Shown: positions 1 through 6,088, numbered from the stretch's first letter. The stretch: 64,000 bases of DNA from Nakamurella lactea DSM 19367 (GCF_000426645.1 NZ_AUFT01000006.1:1-64000), one strand, 5' to 3'. The notes: generated by a model from the letters alone, not told the origin. Translations and numbers: made by a program.

Positions 1-295
1 CCGCGGATCGCAGTTCCGATCCAAGAAATACGTCCGGACCCTGGCCAACAACGGCCTGCTCGGCTCGATGGGCAGGGTGGGGGCATGTGCCGACAACTCG
101 GCCATGGAGAGCTTCTTCGCGCTACTGCAGCGCAACGTCCTGGACCGCCAGCGGTGGCGCACCCGCCAGGAGCTGCGCCTGGCGATCGTGACCTGGATCG
201 AGCGGACCTACCACCGCAAACGCCGGCAACGCCGCCTCGGGAAGCTGACCCCGATCGAGTTTGAGACAATCAACAGAGCCGCACCCGCGGCCTGA
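1..295 (+). CDS. IS3-family transposase, C-terminal fragment
   Basis: The reading frame is open from the window edge (frame starting at base 2) to a TGA at 293-295. The translation contains the rve integrase-core end of IS3-type OrfB proteins: the DNS-MESFFALLQ stretch with the third catalytic acid (Glu), then the RTRQELR..I..WIE.TYHRKRRQRRLG.LTPIEFE tail. The N-terminal part lies outside the window, so completeness cannot be judged. The piece abuts a decayed methylase-helicase fragment, suggesting an insertion or recombination junction. No terminal inverted repeat was identified after the stop. Confidence 0.8.
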   Translation, partial: RGSQFRSKKYVRTLANNGLLGSMGRVGACADNSAMESFFALLQRNVLDRQRWRTRQELRLAIVTWIERTYHRKRRQRRLGKLTPIEFETINRAAPAA

Positions 296-319
296 CGAAC
301 CGGTCAACCAGACCCTGGG

Positions 320-484
320 CAAACCCCGGGGGCATCTGACGGCCTTCGTATTCGAGGACACTGGCGACACGGCGGCTGCGGCTCTGCTGGCTCATTCGCT
401 TCGGGAGATGCCACAATCCGTGGTTGCTAGACCACTTGAAACCGTAGCCCTTCAGCGCCTGGCGCAACAGCGCATCAAAGCCGA
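320..484 (-). pseudogene. Fragment of methylase-helicase C-terminal module
   Basis: The minus-strand translation holds GYGFKWSSNHGLWHLPKRM followed by RRVASVLEYEGRQMPPG. It aligns with the extreme C-terminus of the large methylase-helicase encoded at 6212-12289 (GFKWSSNHGMWYLPRRM, then RRVADVLDHEGRGMPP). No start codon or upstream domains are present, and the frame runs into a tRNA on one side and towards the IS3 fragment on the other. It is a diverged relict of a second copy, not a recent duplication, because the nucleotide match is clearly imperfect. Confidence 0.65.
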
Positions 485-494
485 TCGCAACCTG

Positions 495-565
495 CTGGGG
501 TGCAAGGACTCGAACCTTGATTGACGGGACCAAAGCCCGTCGTCCTGCCGTTGGACGACACCCCA
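495..565 (-). tRNA. tRNA-Gln(TTG)
   Basis: A 7-bp acceptor stem TGGGGTG/CACCCCA, an ACGGG/CCCGT anticodon stem with loop CTTTGGT (anticodon TTG), and a T-arm with loop TTCGAGT are all readable on the minus strand. The discriminator is G, as usual for tRNA-Gln. CCA is not encoded. It is the leftmost (last in transcription direction) tRNA of the array. Confidence 0.9.
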
Positions 566-606
566 ATGGGCTGCGGCGGGACTCTCCGGAGAGCGTCCCG
601 CCGCAG

Positions 607-1095
607 TCACGCTGCCGAGTTGGCCAACACGGACCAGATGTATTCCTGATCGGCGGTGTCCGGGAGAACTGGGCGGGGCAGCCACAGCAGCTTCATCCCT
701 GCCTGCACTGGCGTGCGGTCGGCCTTGCGGTTGTTGCAGGGTCGGCAGGACGTGATCAGGTTCTCCCAGGTGTTCGGTCCGCCCTTGGACTGCGGAATGA
801 TGTGGTCGATCGTGTCGCCGTGCCTGCCGCAGTAGCCGCAGGTCCGGCTGTCCCGCAGTTTGATCTGTGCGAAGGTCGGCTGCCTGTCCAGCGCCGGCCG
901 GAAGCCGATGTGCACGTAGGCCAGCATCCGGATGATCTTCGGCAGCGGGATCGACAGGTGCTGCGAGTGGATCACCTTCGTCGGGTGCGCCTCGAAGGTC
1001 TCGGCCTCGCCGGTGACGACCAGGCTGACCGCGCGCTGCCATTCGATCCGGGAAAGCACCTGGTACGAGGAGTTGATGAGCAGAACTTCGTTCAT
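607..1095 (-). CDS. HNH endonuclease in the tRNA array
   Basis: A 162-residue protein starting at the ATG 1093-1095; longer upstream extensions run through neighbouring tRNAs and are rejected. The HNH core is clear: zinc knuckle Cys86-x2-Cys89, the IDHIIP strand (Asp97-His98), the N-terminal ENL helix, and Cys117-x2-Cys120 followed by NNRKADR. The same protein type (short N-terminal alpha-beta part, HNH at residues 80-130) recurs within actinobacterial and mycobacteriophage tRNA clusters. It sits between tRNA-Gln(TTG) and tRNA-Arg(CCG). Its role is unproven; cutting DNA to help the array move is one idea. Confidence 0.85.
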   Translation of the reverse strand: MNEVLLINSSYQVLSRIEWQRAVSLVVTGEAETFEAHPTKVIHSQHLSIPLPKIIRMLAYVHIGFRPALDRQPTFAQIKLRDSRTCGYCGRHGDTIDHIIPQSKGGPNTWENLITSCRPCNNRKADRTPVQAGMKLLWLPRPVLPDTADQEYIWSVLANSAA

Positions 1096-1158
1096 GATCG
1101 CGGCACTTCCTTCCTGATCGGCGGGGCCGGCCATTGGCCCGGCCGGTTGAGGTCGTGC

Positions 1159-1233
1159 TGGTGTCCTTGGAGGGACTCGAACCCTCAGCCTCCGCCTTCG
1201 GACGGCGGCGCTCTTCCATTGAGCTACAAGGAC
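1159..1233 (-). tRNA. tRNA-Arg(CCG)
   Basis: Acceptor stem GTCCTTG/CAAGGAC pairs fully. The anticodon stem CCGCC/GGCGG encloses loop GTCCGAA with anticodon CCG, and the T-loop is TTCGAGT. Unlike most members of the array it encodes the 3' CCA (TGG at 1159-1161 on the plus strand). D-arm GCTC/GAGC is canonical. Confidence 0.9.
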
Positions 1234-1555
1234 AACGGCCCCGCGGAGCGGCAGCGCCAGGGACCGGTGACGGGCGTTGACCTGCTCGCCATTCAGGTTG
1301 ACGATCCGGCACGGTCCGTGGCCGATGGGCGCCGCGCACCACCACGGCCATCGGGTTGCTGCGCGGTCAAAACGGCCAGGAGGCGTCCAGGCCACGTTCG
1401 AGGCTCTCGACGATGCCGAAACGGTGCAACGTTGAGGCCGCACCGGGCGAACGAAGTAACGGCCGGTCGCCGGGCCTGGCGAGGTACCGCCACGGCACCC
1501 GGTGCGGCACCGTCGGTGCCGCACAGGTCGGCATCGCAGGTGACGCGATGCGTTG
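1234..1555. other. Spacer in tRNA array, no gene seen
   Basis: This 322-base spacer separates tRNA-Arg(CCG) from tRNA-Leu(CAG). Open frames on both strands have no recognisable protein features, no convincing SD site, and run through the flanking tRNAs. I see no tRNA-like T-arm here. Confidence 0.5.
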
Positions 1556-1637
1556 TGCCCCAGGAGGGATTTGAACCCTCACGCCCGAAGACACGCGGTC
1601 CTGAACCGCGCACGTCTGCCAATTCCGTCACCGGGGC
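1556..1637 (-). tRNA. tRNA-Leu(CAG)
   Basis: Class II tRNA of 82 bases. The acceptor GCCCCGG pairs with CTGGGGC with one G-T wobble; anticodon stem CGCGG/CCGCG encloses TTCAGGA (anticodon CAG). A long variable arm (TGTCTTCGGGCGT) and T-loop TTCAAAT follow, with discriminator A. CCA is not encoded. Confidence 0.9.
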
Positions 1638-2015
1638 ATTGGTGCTGCTCCTTGTTCGCCGAGCAGCGTTGCGGCCACCAGCCAGCCGGAGCCGACTCGT
1701 GACAGACCTAGTTCGCGCCAGTGGTGTGCGCTGTCCATCGTGTTGTTGTGGTGCCGGTTCGCGTACGCGATCCGGGGAGAGGCGGAGAATGGAGCACTCG
1801 AAGCCCAGCCGCATCGGCGGCCGCTTCCGCTAGCAACGGAACCCGGCACGCCCGTCCGGTTCATTCTCCAATACGGCAGAACACGTTCTACGGTGTTCGG
1901 CGGCGGGCGATTGTGATCAATCGTCCGCTTCCGTGTTCGCAGTGGCGGTCGGCGTGGCGGAGCCGCTCACCTGAGCCGACTGCGCCCGCACCTGGGTGCG
2001 CACCAAAGTGTTGGG
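1638..2015. other. Spacer in tRNA array, no gene seen
   Basis: A 378-base spacer between tRNA-Leu(CAG) and tRNA-His. A 36-codon minus-strand frame (ATG at 1736-1738) ends inside the tRNA-Leu 5' end; it has no SD and is not credited. No tRNA cloverleaf or repeat was recognised. Confidence 0.45.
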
Positions 2016-2087
2016 GTGTCCGGCGGGACTTGCACCCGCTAGCACCTGATCCACAATCAGGCCGCGCACGACGTTGCGGTCGGACAC
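2016..2087 (-). tRNA. tRNA-His(GTG), divergent
   Basis: The anticodon arm CCTGA-TTGTGGA-TCAGG gives anticodon GTG. An extra 5' G (-1) can pair with a C at position 73, the hallmark of tRNA-His. The T-arm is GCGGG-TGCAAGT-CCCGC, with an unusual T-loop lacking TTC, and the D-arm is poorly formed with no GG in its loop. The acceptor stem has one mismatch near its inner end. It is therefore a diverged but identity-bearing tRNA-His, functional status uncertain. Confidence 0.6.
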
Positions 2088-2089
2088 AG

Positions 2090-2162
2090 TGCCCGGGCGA
2101 GGATTTGAACCTCGGACCCCTTCCTCATCAGAGAAGTGCTCTCACCACTGAGCTACCTGGGC
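2090..2162 (-). tRNA. tRNA-Ile(GAT)
   Basis: The anticodon arm CTTCT-CTGATGA-GGAAG has anticodon GAT. The D-arm GCTC/GAGC and T-arm CGAGG-TTCAAAT-CCTCG are canonical. The acceptor GCCCAGG/CCCGGGC has an A-C mismatch at its fifth pair. The discriminator is A and CCA is not encoded. Only two bases separate it from tRNA-His. Confidence 0.85.
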
Positions 2163-2199
2163 GAAGCGGCCGTACCCCTGTGCCGGGGACTGGAACCGC

Positions 2200-2277
2200 T
2201 GGTGACCTGGGCGGGAGTCGAACCCGCGAAGGTTCTGAGTGAAGTTAGATCGCCCATGCCGGCAGAGCAGAGCGACC
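2200..2277 (-). pseudogene. Degenerate tRNA with intact T-arm and CCA
   Basis: The 3' half is a perfect tRNA end: T-arm GCGGG-TTCGACT-CCCGC, then CCAGGTC, discriminator A and an encoded CCA. The 5' half does not fold. The presumed acceptor GGTCGCT pairs poorly with CCAGGTC, the D-arm is GCTC/GGGC with wobble, and the anticodon arm is weak with a six-base loop reading TTCA. It is called a decayed tRNA; an unusual but functional fold cannot be excluded. Confidence 0.45.
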
Positions 2278-2293
2278 ACGCAGTGGTGTTGCG

Positions 2294-2367
2294 TGCCCTC
2301 GGTGGGATTTGAACCCACACTGTCCAGCTCCTTAGGCTGGCGCCTCCTGCCATTGGGCTACGAGGGC
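2294..2367 (-). tRNA. tRNA with Leu anticodon AAG, short variable loop
   Basis: Acceptor GCCCTCG/CGAGGGC and anticodon stem CCAGC/GCTGG pair perfectly around loop CTAAGGA, giving anticodon AAG (Leu codon CTT). The T-arm is GTGGG-TTCAAAT-CCCAC. The variable loop is only five bases (ACAGT), whereas bacterial leucine tRNAs carry a long variable arm. Charging identity is therefore uncertain. Discriminator A, no CCA. Confidence 0.75.
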
Positions 2368-2389
2368 GAGCTACTGATGTTGCAGTGCG

Positions 2390-2462
2390 CTGTCCCGGCT
2401 GGGTTCGAACCAGCGACACACCGCTTAACAAGTGGACGCTCTGCCAACTGAGCTACGGGGCA
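2390..2462 (-). tRNA. tRNA-Asn(GTT)
   Basis: The anticodon loop TTGTTAA reads GTT. Position 1 is T paired with A72, and the discriminator is G, both normal for tRNA-Asn. The T-arm GCTGG-TTCGAAC-CCAGC is perfect and the D-loop contains TTGG. The acceptor has one C-A mismatch. CCA is not encoded. Confidence 0.85.
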
Positions 2463-2594
2463 AGGTCGGATCCGACGTCGGGAGGCACACCCCCGCCGGA
2501 CGGCAGTTGGAGCCTCACAATCGCTGTGGGAAAACGGGTTTCGGCCAGATGCGGCCACCGAAACTCGCCACCGGAACGGGCGAAGCGGACCGAG

Positions 2595-2667
2595 TGCCCC
2601 GCGAGGGGCTCGAACCCTCGACACGCAACTTAAAAGGATGCTGCTCTACCGGCTGAGCTAGCGGGGC
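2595..2667 (-). tRNA. tRNA-Lys(TTT)
   Basis: The acceptor GCCCCGC/GCGGGGC pairs fully. The anticodon loop CTTTTAA gives TTT. The D-arm GCTC/GAGC and T-loop TTCGAGC are canonical, and the discriminator is A. CCA is not encoded. Confidence 0.9.
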
Positions 2668-2761
2668 GAAACCCCCGGGGTGGCGCCGACTGTCGCAAGA
2701 GCCAGGACCACGTGGGTCGCTCGGAGCGTTCGCCCGCCAGATGCCGGCTACCTCCGGGTGG

Positions 2762-2836
2762 TGCGTCACCAGGGATTCGAACCCCGGACAACACGGATTA
2801 AGAATCCGCTGCTCTGACCGTCTGAGCTAGTGGCGC
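2762..2836 (-). tRNA. tRNA-Lys(CTT)
   Basis: The anticodon stem GCGGA/TCCGT encloses loop TTCTTAA, anticodon CTT. The T-loop is TTCGAAT and the D-arm is GCTC/GAGC. The acceptor GCGCCAC/GTGACGC has one mismatch. Discriminator A, CCA not encoded. With tRNA-Lys(TTT) it covers both lysine codons. Confidence 0.88.
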
Positions 2837-2852
2837 CTGTGGTGCTGCCGCG

Positions 2853-2925
2853 CTGCCCACCGAGGGGGCGAACCTCGAACCTTCCCGTCCAGAGCGGGAT
2901 GCGCTGCCTATTGCGCCAGTGGGCA
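2853..2925 (-). tRNA. tRNA-Gln(CTG)
   Basis: The anticodon arm TCCCG-CTCTGGA-CGGGA has anticodon CTG. The acceptor TGCCCAC/GTGGGCA is perfect and the discriminator is G, as in glutamine tRNAs. The T-arm is CGAGG-TTCGCCC-CCTCG. With tRNA-Gln(TTG) both glutamine codons are covered. Confidence 0.9.
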
Positions 2926-2953
2926 CGGTTGTGGTGCTGGATGGTGCCGTGCG

Positions 2954-3026
2954 CGCTCCCGGGAGGATTCGAACCTCCAACCAACCGGGTAGAAACCGGT
3001 CGCGCTATCCGTTGCGCCACAGGAGC
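2954..3026 (-). tRNA. tRNA-Arg(TCT)
   Basis: The anticodon stem ACCGG/CCGGT encloses TTTCTAC, anticodon TCT. The acceptor GCTCCTG/CGGGAGC and T-arm GGAGG-TTCGAAT-CCTCC are well formed. The D-arm has the GGCGCAACGGATAGCG pattern usual for arginine tRNAs. Discriminator G, no CCA. Confidence 0.9.
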
Positions 3027-3044
3027 TTGAACCTTGGTCAATCG

Positions 3045-3118
3045 AGCCCCGAGCCGGAGTCGAACCGGCGGCATCCCACTTACGAGGCGGGCGCTCTGGC
3101 CACCTGAGCTACCGAGGC
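3045..3118 (-). tRNA. tRNA-Thr(CGT)
   Basis: The anticodon arm CCCGC-CTCGTAA-GTGGG gives anticodon CGT. The acceptor GCCTCGG pairs with TCGGGGC with two G-T wobbles, and the T-loop is TTCGACT. The discriminator is T. CCA is not encoded. Confidence 0.88.
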
Positions 3119-3337
3119 AGGTGCGGCGTCGACACCCGGAGCACGACGCTGAGATGCGTGCTGTTGTCACCGACGGAACCGTTCGGCTGGACTCTGAAAC
3201 CCCGTCCGACGGGATGAGGGGACAACCGGTGTACCGGGTTCTATCGGCACCGGCAGGCCGTGCCGCGCGACCCGACTGGCACTGCGGAGTGTCCGCCGGC
3301 CTTCTCGGACCTGGGCCGGCGCGTGTCTCCGGAAGTG

Positions 3338-3409
3338 TGTCCCCGGAGGAATTGAACCCCCAACCCCCTGATTCGTAATCAGGTGCGCTATCCGTTGCGC
3401 CACAGAGAC
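3338..3409 (-). tRNA. tRNA-Arg(ACG)
   Basis: The anticodon arm CCTGA-TTACGAA-TCAGG reads ACG, the arginine anticodon normally edited to ICG. The acceptor GTCTCTG/CGGGGAC pairs with wobbles, the D-arm matches tRNA-Arg(TCT) of the same array, and the T-loop is TTCAATT. Discriminator A, no CCA. Confidence 0.88.
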
Positions 3410-3531
3410 AGTGCGGCCGACAAGACGGCATCCGGCGCATCGACCAGCCGGTGCAGCGGCCGACTGGAGTGTCCGTGCTGTCGGCGCGGAGAACGCTGGG
3501 CCACGGTGACCACCCTGCGTTGGATGTTGAG

Positions 3532-3603
3532 TAGCGACGCCTGGACTCGAACCAGGGCGTGACGGGTTATGAGCCCGTTGCTCTGCCGCTGAGCTACGCC
3601 GCA
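3532..3603 (-). tRNA. tRNA-Met(CAT), initiator-like anticodon arm
   Basis: The anticodon arm ACGGG-CTCATAA-CCCGT has the three consecutive G-C pairs that mark initiator tRNAs. The end of the acceptor is a T1-T72 non-pair, functionally reminiscent of the initiator 1-72 mismatch. The D-arm GCTC/GAGC, however, is elongator-like. It is a mosaic CAT tRNA whose role (initiation, elongation or Ile2) cannot be decided from sequence. T-loop TTCGAGT, discriminator A. Confidence 0.85.
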
Positions 3604-3640
3604 GTGGGGCGCCATCGGCAGCGTGTGCCTCCGGTCCCGG

Positions 3641-3712
3641 TGCCACCGCCTGGGATTGAACCAGGGCGCCCCGTTTTTCAGGCGGGTGCTCTGCCAACTG
3701 AGCTACGGCGGC
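3641..3712 (-). tRNA. tRNA-Phe(GAA)
   Basis: The anticodon loop CTGAAAA gives GAA, and the stem CCCGC/ACGGG has a C-A mismatch next to the loop. Acceptor GCCGCCG/CGGTGGC has one G-T wobble, the D-arm is canonical and the T-loop is TTCAATC. Discriminator A, no CCA. Confidence 0.88.
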
Positions 3713-3733
3713 ATGTAATAAGGTTGCTGTCGG

Positions 3734-3812
3734 TGGGCCTCCAGGGAGTCGAACCCCGTGTGCCGAAGCACCTGGTTTACAGCCAGGCCGATACGTCGTG
3801 ATCACGAGACCC
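3734..3812 (-). tRNA. tRNA-Tyr(GTA)
   Basis: The anticodon arm CCTGG-CTGTAAA-CCAGG reads GTA. A variable arm TGCTTCGGCA is present, as in bacterial tyrosine tRNAs. The acceptor GGGTCTC pairs with GAGGCCC. The D-arm is aberrant (GAT/ATC, no GG in the loop). T-loop TTCGACT, discriminator A, then CCG rather than CCA. It is the most upstream clear tRNA of the array. Confidence 0.82.
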
Positions 3813-4102
3813 ATGTGACCGCAACGATTGTGTTGCGGCCGGGTGGTGCTTCCTGCGGGCCGACCGATCCGTCGCGCTCCCGGTGAGGGTGATCGCGACG
3901 GACCGTTCGGACTGTATGGCTCGACGCGACCCCCGGGGTGTCTGTGCCCGGTTGGCGTGGGTCGTGCCTCATCCGCCGGCTTCGGGCTGGCGGGATTCTG
4001 ATCCTCTATCCAGTTCTCAAGGTGTTCCCGACCCAGGCGCACTGGGACGGTCCAACGGCGGCTCTCCGGTCTGGTGGACCGGATGTTGTGTGCCGTCGTT
4101 CG

Positions 4103-4172
4103 GTATGGCGGCAGGTCTCGAACCTGCTACGGCGGTGTTGTGGACGGCCGCTCGTCTGAGCTGGTGTTCGGC
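4103..4172 (-). pseudogene. Degenerate tRNA with intact T-arm
   Basis: A perfect T-arm (GCAGG-TTCGAGA-CCTGC) follows a tRNA-like D-arm (GCTC-AGAC-GAGC) on the minus strand. The anticodon region is not a stable stem; a GTCCACA stretch would read CCA (Trp) if forced. No 5' acceptor strand matches the 3' CGCCATA. It is read as a decayed tRNA at the promoter-proximal end of the array. Confidence 0.4.
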
Positions 4173-4179
4173 ACATGCG

Positions 4180-4218
4180 AGAGGCCGCCCAGCGGGACTT
4201 GCTCCCGGGGCGGCCTCT
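4180..4218 (-). terminator. Hairpin after small gene 1
   Basis: An 11-bp perfect stem, AGAGGCCGCCC at 4180-4190 against GGGCGGCCTCT at 4208-4218, lies 26 bases downstream of the stop of the small gene at 4244-4429. Its tip holds an inner CGGG-AGCAAGT-CCCG hairpin. No T-run follows, so a terminator role is likely but not assured. A sister hairpin with the same two-tier plan follows the paralogous gene. Confidence 0.55.
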
Positions 4219-4243
4219 GGTCTGATCCTGGTGGTCAGGTCGT

Positions 4244-4429
4244 TCAGATCATCGGCCGCCGGTGGTGGAGGTTCGTCGACTGTAGGCGGGTGTGGCTGGT
4301 CCTCGGCATCTCGGGGGAACGGTCCAGGTCGATGCCGATGCCGATGCTTGAGGTGGCGGCCGACGTCGCGAAGGCAGGAATCATCGCGAAGTCGGCCTGG
4401 AACTTGGTGTGACACAACGTGTTAATCAC
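4244..4429 (-). CDS. Small protein, tandem paralogue 1
   Basis: A 61-residue frame begins at GTG 4427-4429 behind a full-strength SD (GGAGGTGA, 7 bases away). Its first 21 residues (VINTLCHTKFQADFAMIPAF then A) align without gaps with those of the gene at 5218-5391: the shared pattern is V-I/M-N-T/S-L, T-K/E-F/Y-Q-A/T-D-x-A-M-I/L-P. The C-terminal halves differ. A similar leader precedes both genes and a similar hairpin follows both. I do not recognise the family; no catalytic motif, signal peptide or membrane segment is evident. Confidence 0.55.
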   Translation of the reverse strand: MINTLCHTKFQADFAMIPAFATSAATSSIGIGIDLDRSPEMPRTSHTRLQSTNLHHRRPMI

Positions 4430-4545
4430 CGCGTACTCACCTCCGGCATCTCGATGTCGTGCTTCATGGTCTTTGATGACTTGGTCCCAGGTCTGGTTCC
4501 GTCGATGACCGTAGCAGTGTTGCCCGGCATCGCCTAGCACTTTGT
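4430..4545 (-). promoter_or_regulatory. Leader and promoter region of small gene 1
   Basis: Read on the minus strand, an extended -10-like CTGCTAC is followed by GGTCATCG and then about 75 bases to the SD GGAGGTGA. The same order (CTGCTAT, then CGTCATCG) occurs before the paralogue at 5218-5391. A long, conserved leader suggests regulation in the untranslated region. Promoter assignment is inferred from this conservation only. Confidence 0.4.
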
Positions 4546-4686
4546 CACTTCCCTTCCAGATCGCCGTTCAGGGCCAGCGGCGACCCGGTTGGAGACCTGC
4601 TAGCGCGCTCGTCCAACACGAACGCTGGCTGGAACGGGCAGCAGCGTCCGGCGGCGACGCGACGCTCATGGTCGGCGGGGTTGCGG

Positions 4687-4911
4687 TCATGGCCAGAGCC
4701 AACCGCGGCCGGGCAACTCGACCGCGACGTCAACCGCTGCAGGGTCTCTGACTACCTCTGCTGCCCAGTACAACGCGCGGACGATGAACTCGGACTGGCG
4801 GGCAACGCCGGGCATGGATCCCTGCCGAGCGAATTCTCGGATCTTGATCTGCGCGTCCGCGATGCGGGTGATCTGGGTGGCGATCTGTTCGCGAAATTCC
4901 TGTTCTTCCAT
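4687..4911 (-). CDS. Hypothetical 74-residue protein
   Basis: The ATG at 4909-4911 has a GGAGAAG SD nine bases upstream. The protein starts MEEQEFREQIATQITRIADA and is predicted to be largely alpha-helical (heptad-like Ile/Leu spacing in residues 6-30), ending in a short WLWP tail. No family is recognised. It lies between the two tandem small-gene units, in the same direction. Confidence 0.6.
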   Translation of the reverse strand: MEEQEFREQIATQITRIADAQIKIREFARQGSMPGVARQSEFIVRALYWAAEVVRDPAAVDVAVELPGRGWLWP

Positions 4912-5150
4912 GGGTCTTCTCCGATAGTCGGTGTGGTGTCGTGTGTTGTGAGCCGGCGCTATCAAGCGAGCTCGTCGGCTGGTTCGACGAGTATCTGGGT
5001 CGGGAAGGCGACGTTCCGGCTTCGGGCGCGCAACAAGGCGCGACCGTGAAGGTTGACGTCGGGGCGCAGCGTCGGCAGTGCTCGGCAAGAGGCGGTCGGA
5101 CCCCTCGGAGCCGGCGCGCCCCGTCGTCGCGGGCGATCTGCAGATGCGAA

Positions 5151-5188
5151 AAGCCGCCCTGCCGGGGACTGGCACCCGGGGGCGGCTT
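5151..5188 (-). terminator. Hairpin after small gene 2
   Basis: AAGCCGCCC (5151-5159) pairs with GGGCGGCTT (5180-5188); the minus-strand transcript then reads TTTTCGC, giving a short U-run. The tip is an inner hairpin around TGCCAGT. The position (30 bases past the stop) and architecture match the hairpin at 4180-4218. This is probably a Rho-independent terminator. Confidence 0.6.
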
Positions 5189-5217
5189 CTGCTTGAACCT
5201 GGAGGTCCAGGTCCCAA

Positions 5218-5391
5218 TCAGAGTAGCGATAGCAGCTTCGAGTGATTCGTCCTCAGCCCGTGCGATTGAAAACTGAGTCGCAGGGGCAGCGTCAGGCCGG
5301 TAATCAAGTTCGGCAGCAGCACGACCGCTGCGAGGGTTGGGAGCATTGCTGCATCGGTCTGGTACTCGGTGGGACGCAACGAGTTCATCAC
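5218..5391 (-). CDS. Small protein, tandem paralogue 2
   Basis: A 57-residue frame starting at GTG 5389-5391 (or the ATG one codon later) behind SD GGAGGTGA. Its N-terminal 21 residues (VMNSLRPTEYQTDAAMLPTL then A) match paralogue 1 at 4244-4429; residues 22-40 are hydrophobic with prolines (AAVVLLPNLITGLTLPL), unlike paralogue 1. The retained SD, start and N-terminus amid diverged surroundings argue that both are translated. Family and function are unknown. Confidence 0.55.
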   Translation of the reverse strand: MMNSLRPTEYQTDAAMLPTLAAVVLLPNLITGLTLPLRLSFQSHGLRTNHSKLLSLL

Positions 5392-5752
5392 CGGGTACTC
5401 ACCTCCACCCTTCGGCGTCCTGCCGGATACGCACCTCGGATAGGCGGTCCTTTGTCAGGTTCGGCGATGACGATAGCAGCGACTCCGGGTGTCGCACAGC
5501 GCATTGTGGACGGATTGATCGAAGGGCCACGGTCTCAGCGGTCCGAGGTTTGACCTTGCTGCCACCGCCCGCGACAAGGTCAAGTTCAGGCCGAGCCGCC
5601 GACGCTCCAGAGTCTCAACCGATTCGTGAGATCCGTCTTGTACGGTCACGTTTGGACAACCACGTCGCCACTGGCCTTGGGCATGCAGGCGGAGACGTCA
5701 AGGCACAGCCGGATTCGGGGTTCCTTGCGGCTCAGTTGGGGTTGACGGCCGG
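5392..5752. promoter_or_regulatory. Leader of small gene 2, then featureless sequence
   Basis: Bases 5392-5500 hold the leader and -10-like CTGCTAT of small gene 2, homologous to 4430-4545. From about 5510 to 5752, up to the end of the membrane-protein gene, I see no supported gene: a 64-codon minus-strand frame there has no SD and no recognisable features. Confidence 0.4.
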
Positions 5753-6088
5753 TCAGCGTCCTGCGTTCGTGCGACACTCGGCCCGCTGGCGTTCATAGAT
5801 CGCACGAAATTCGGGGTCCGACACGCTCACGCCAACCCGAATGCGTGCTAACTCGACGGCGTCGTAGCACGCTTCAATACTGCTGTCGCGGGTTCGGTCG
5901 CTCTCGTTGCCCATACGGACGATGACGGTGACCGCGATCGTTGCGAGGACAACGGCAAGTAGTAGCACACCCCAGTACCTCCGGTACCAGGGGGCAGGCG
6001 GGTCTACGACCTCTGTCCAGTGAGTTGCCGGGTCTTCGAACTTGTCGATCATGGTTGTTGCTTGCCCCCGCCAGTCGTCAGTCGACAC
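5753..6088 (-). CDS. Small single-pass membrane protein
   Basis: A 111-residue protein starting at GTG 6086-6088. Residues 1-35 are hydrophilic (DDWRGQATTMIDKFEDP) and contain a WYRRYW basic-aromatic patch. Residues 37-57 form one clear transmembrane segment (GVLLLAVVLATIAVTVIV). The C-terminal 55 residues are charged, with two cysteines. The positive-inside rule puts the N-terminus in the cytoplasm. Small membrane proteins are common near conjugation modules; no specific family is recognised. Confidence 0.65.
   Translation of the reverse strand: MSTDDWRGQATTMIDKFEDPATHWTEVVDPPAPWYRRYWGVLLLAVVLATIAVTVIVRMGNESDRTRDSSIEACYDAVELARIRVGVSVSDPEFRAIYERQRAECRTNAGR

Noticed and set aside
517-1833. 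A 438-codon plus-strand frame across the tRNA array
   Set aside because: It runs through three tRNA genes and the antisense strand of the HNH gene and has no SD or recognisable domain.
3975-4045. Sequence resembling a tRNA T-arm (GGATCAGAATCCC on the minus strand)
   Set aside because: The T-loop is not canonical, and no acceptor or anticodon stem can be formed; too weak to annotate.
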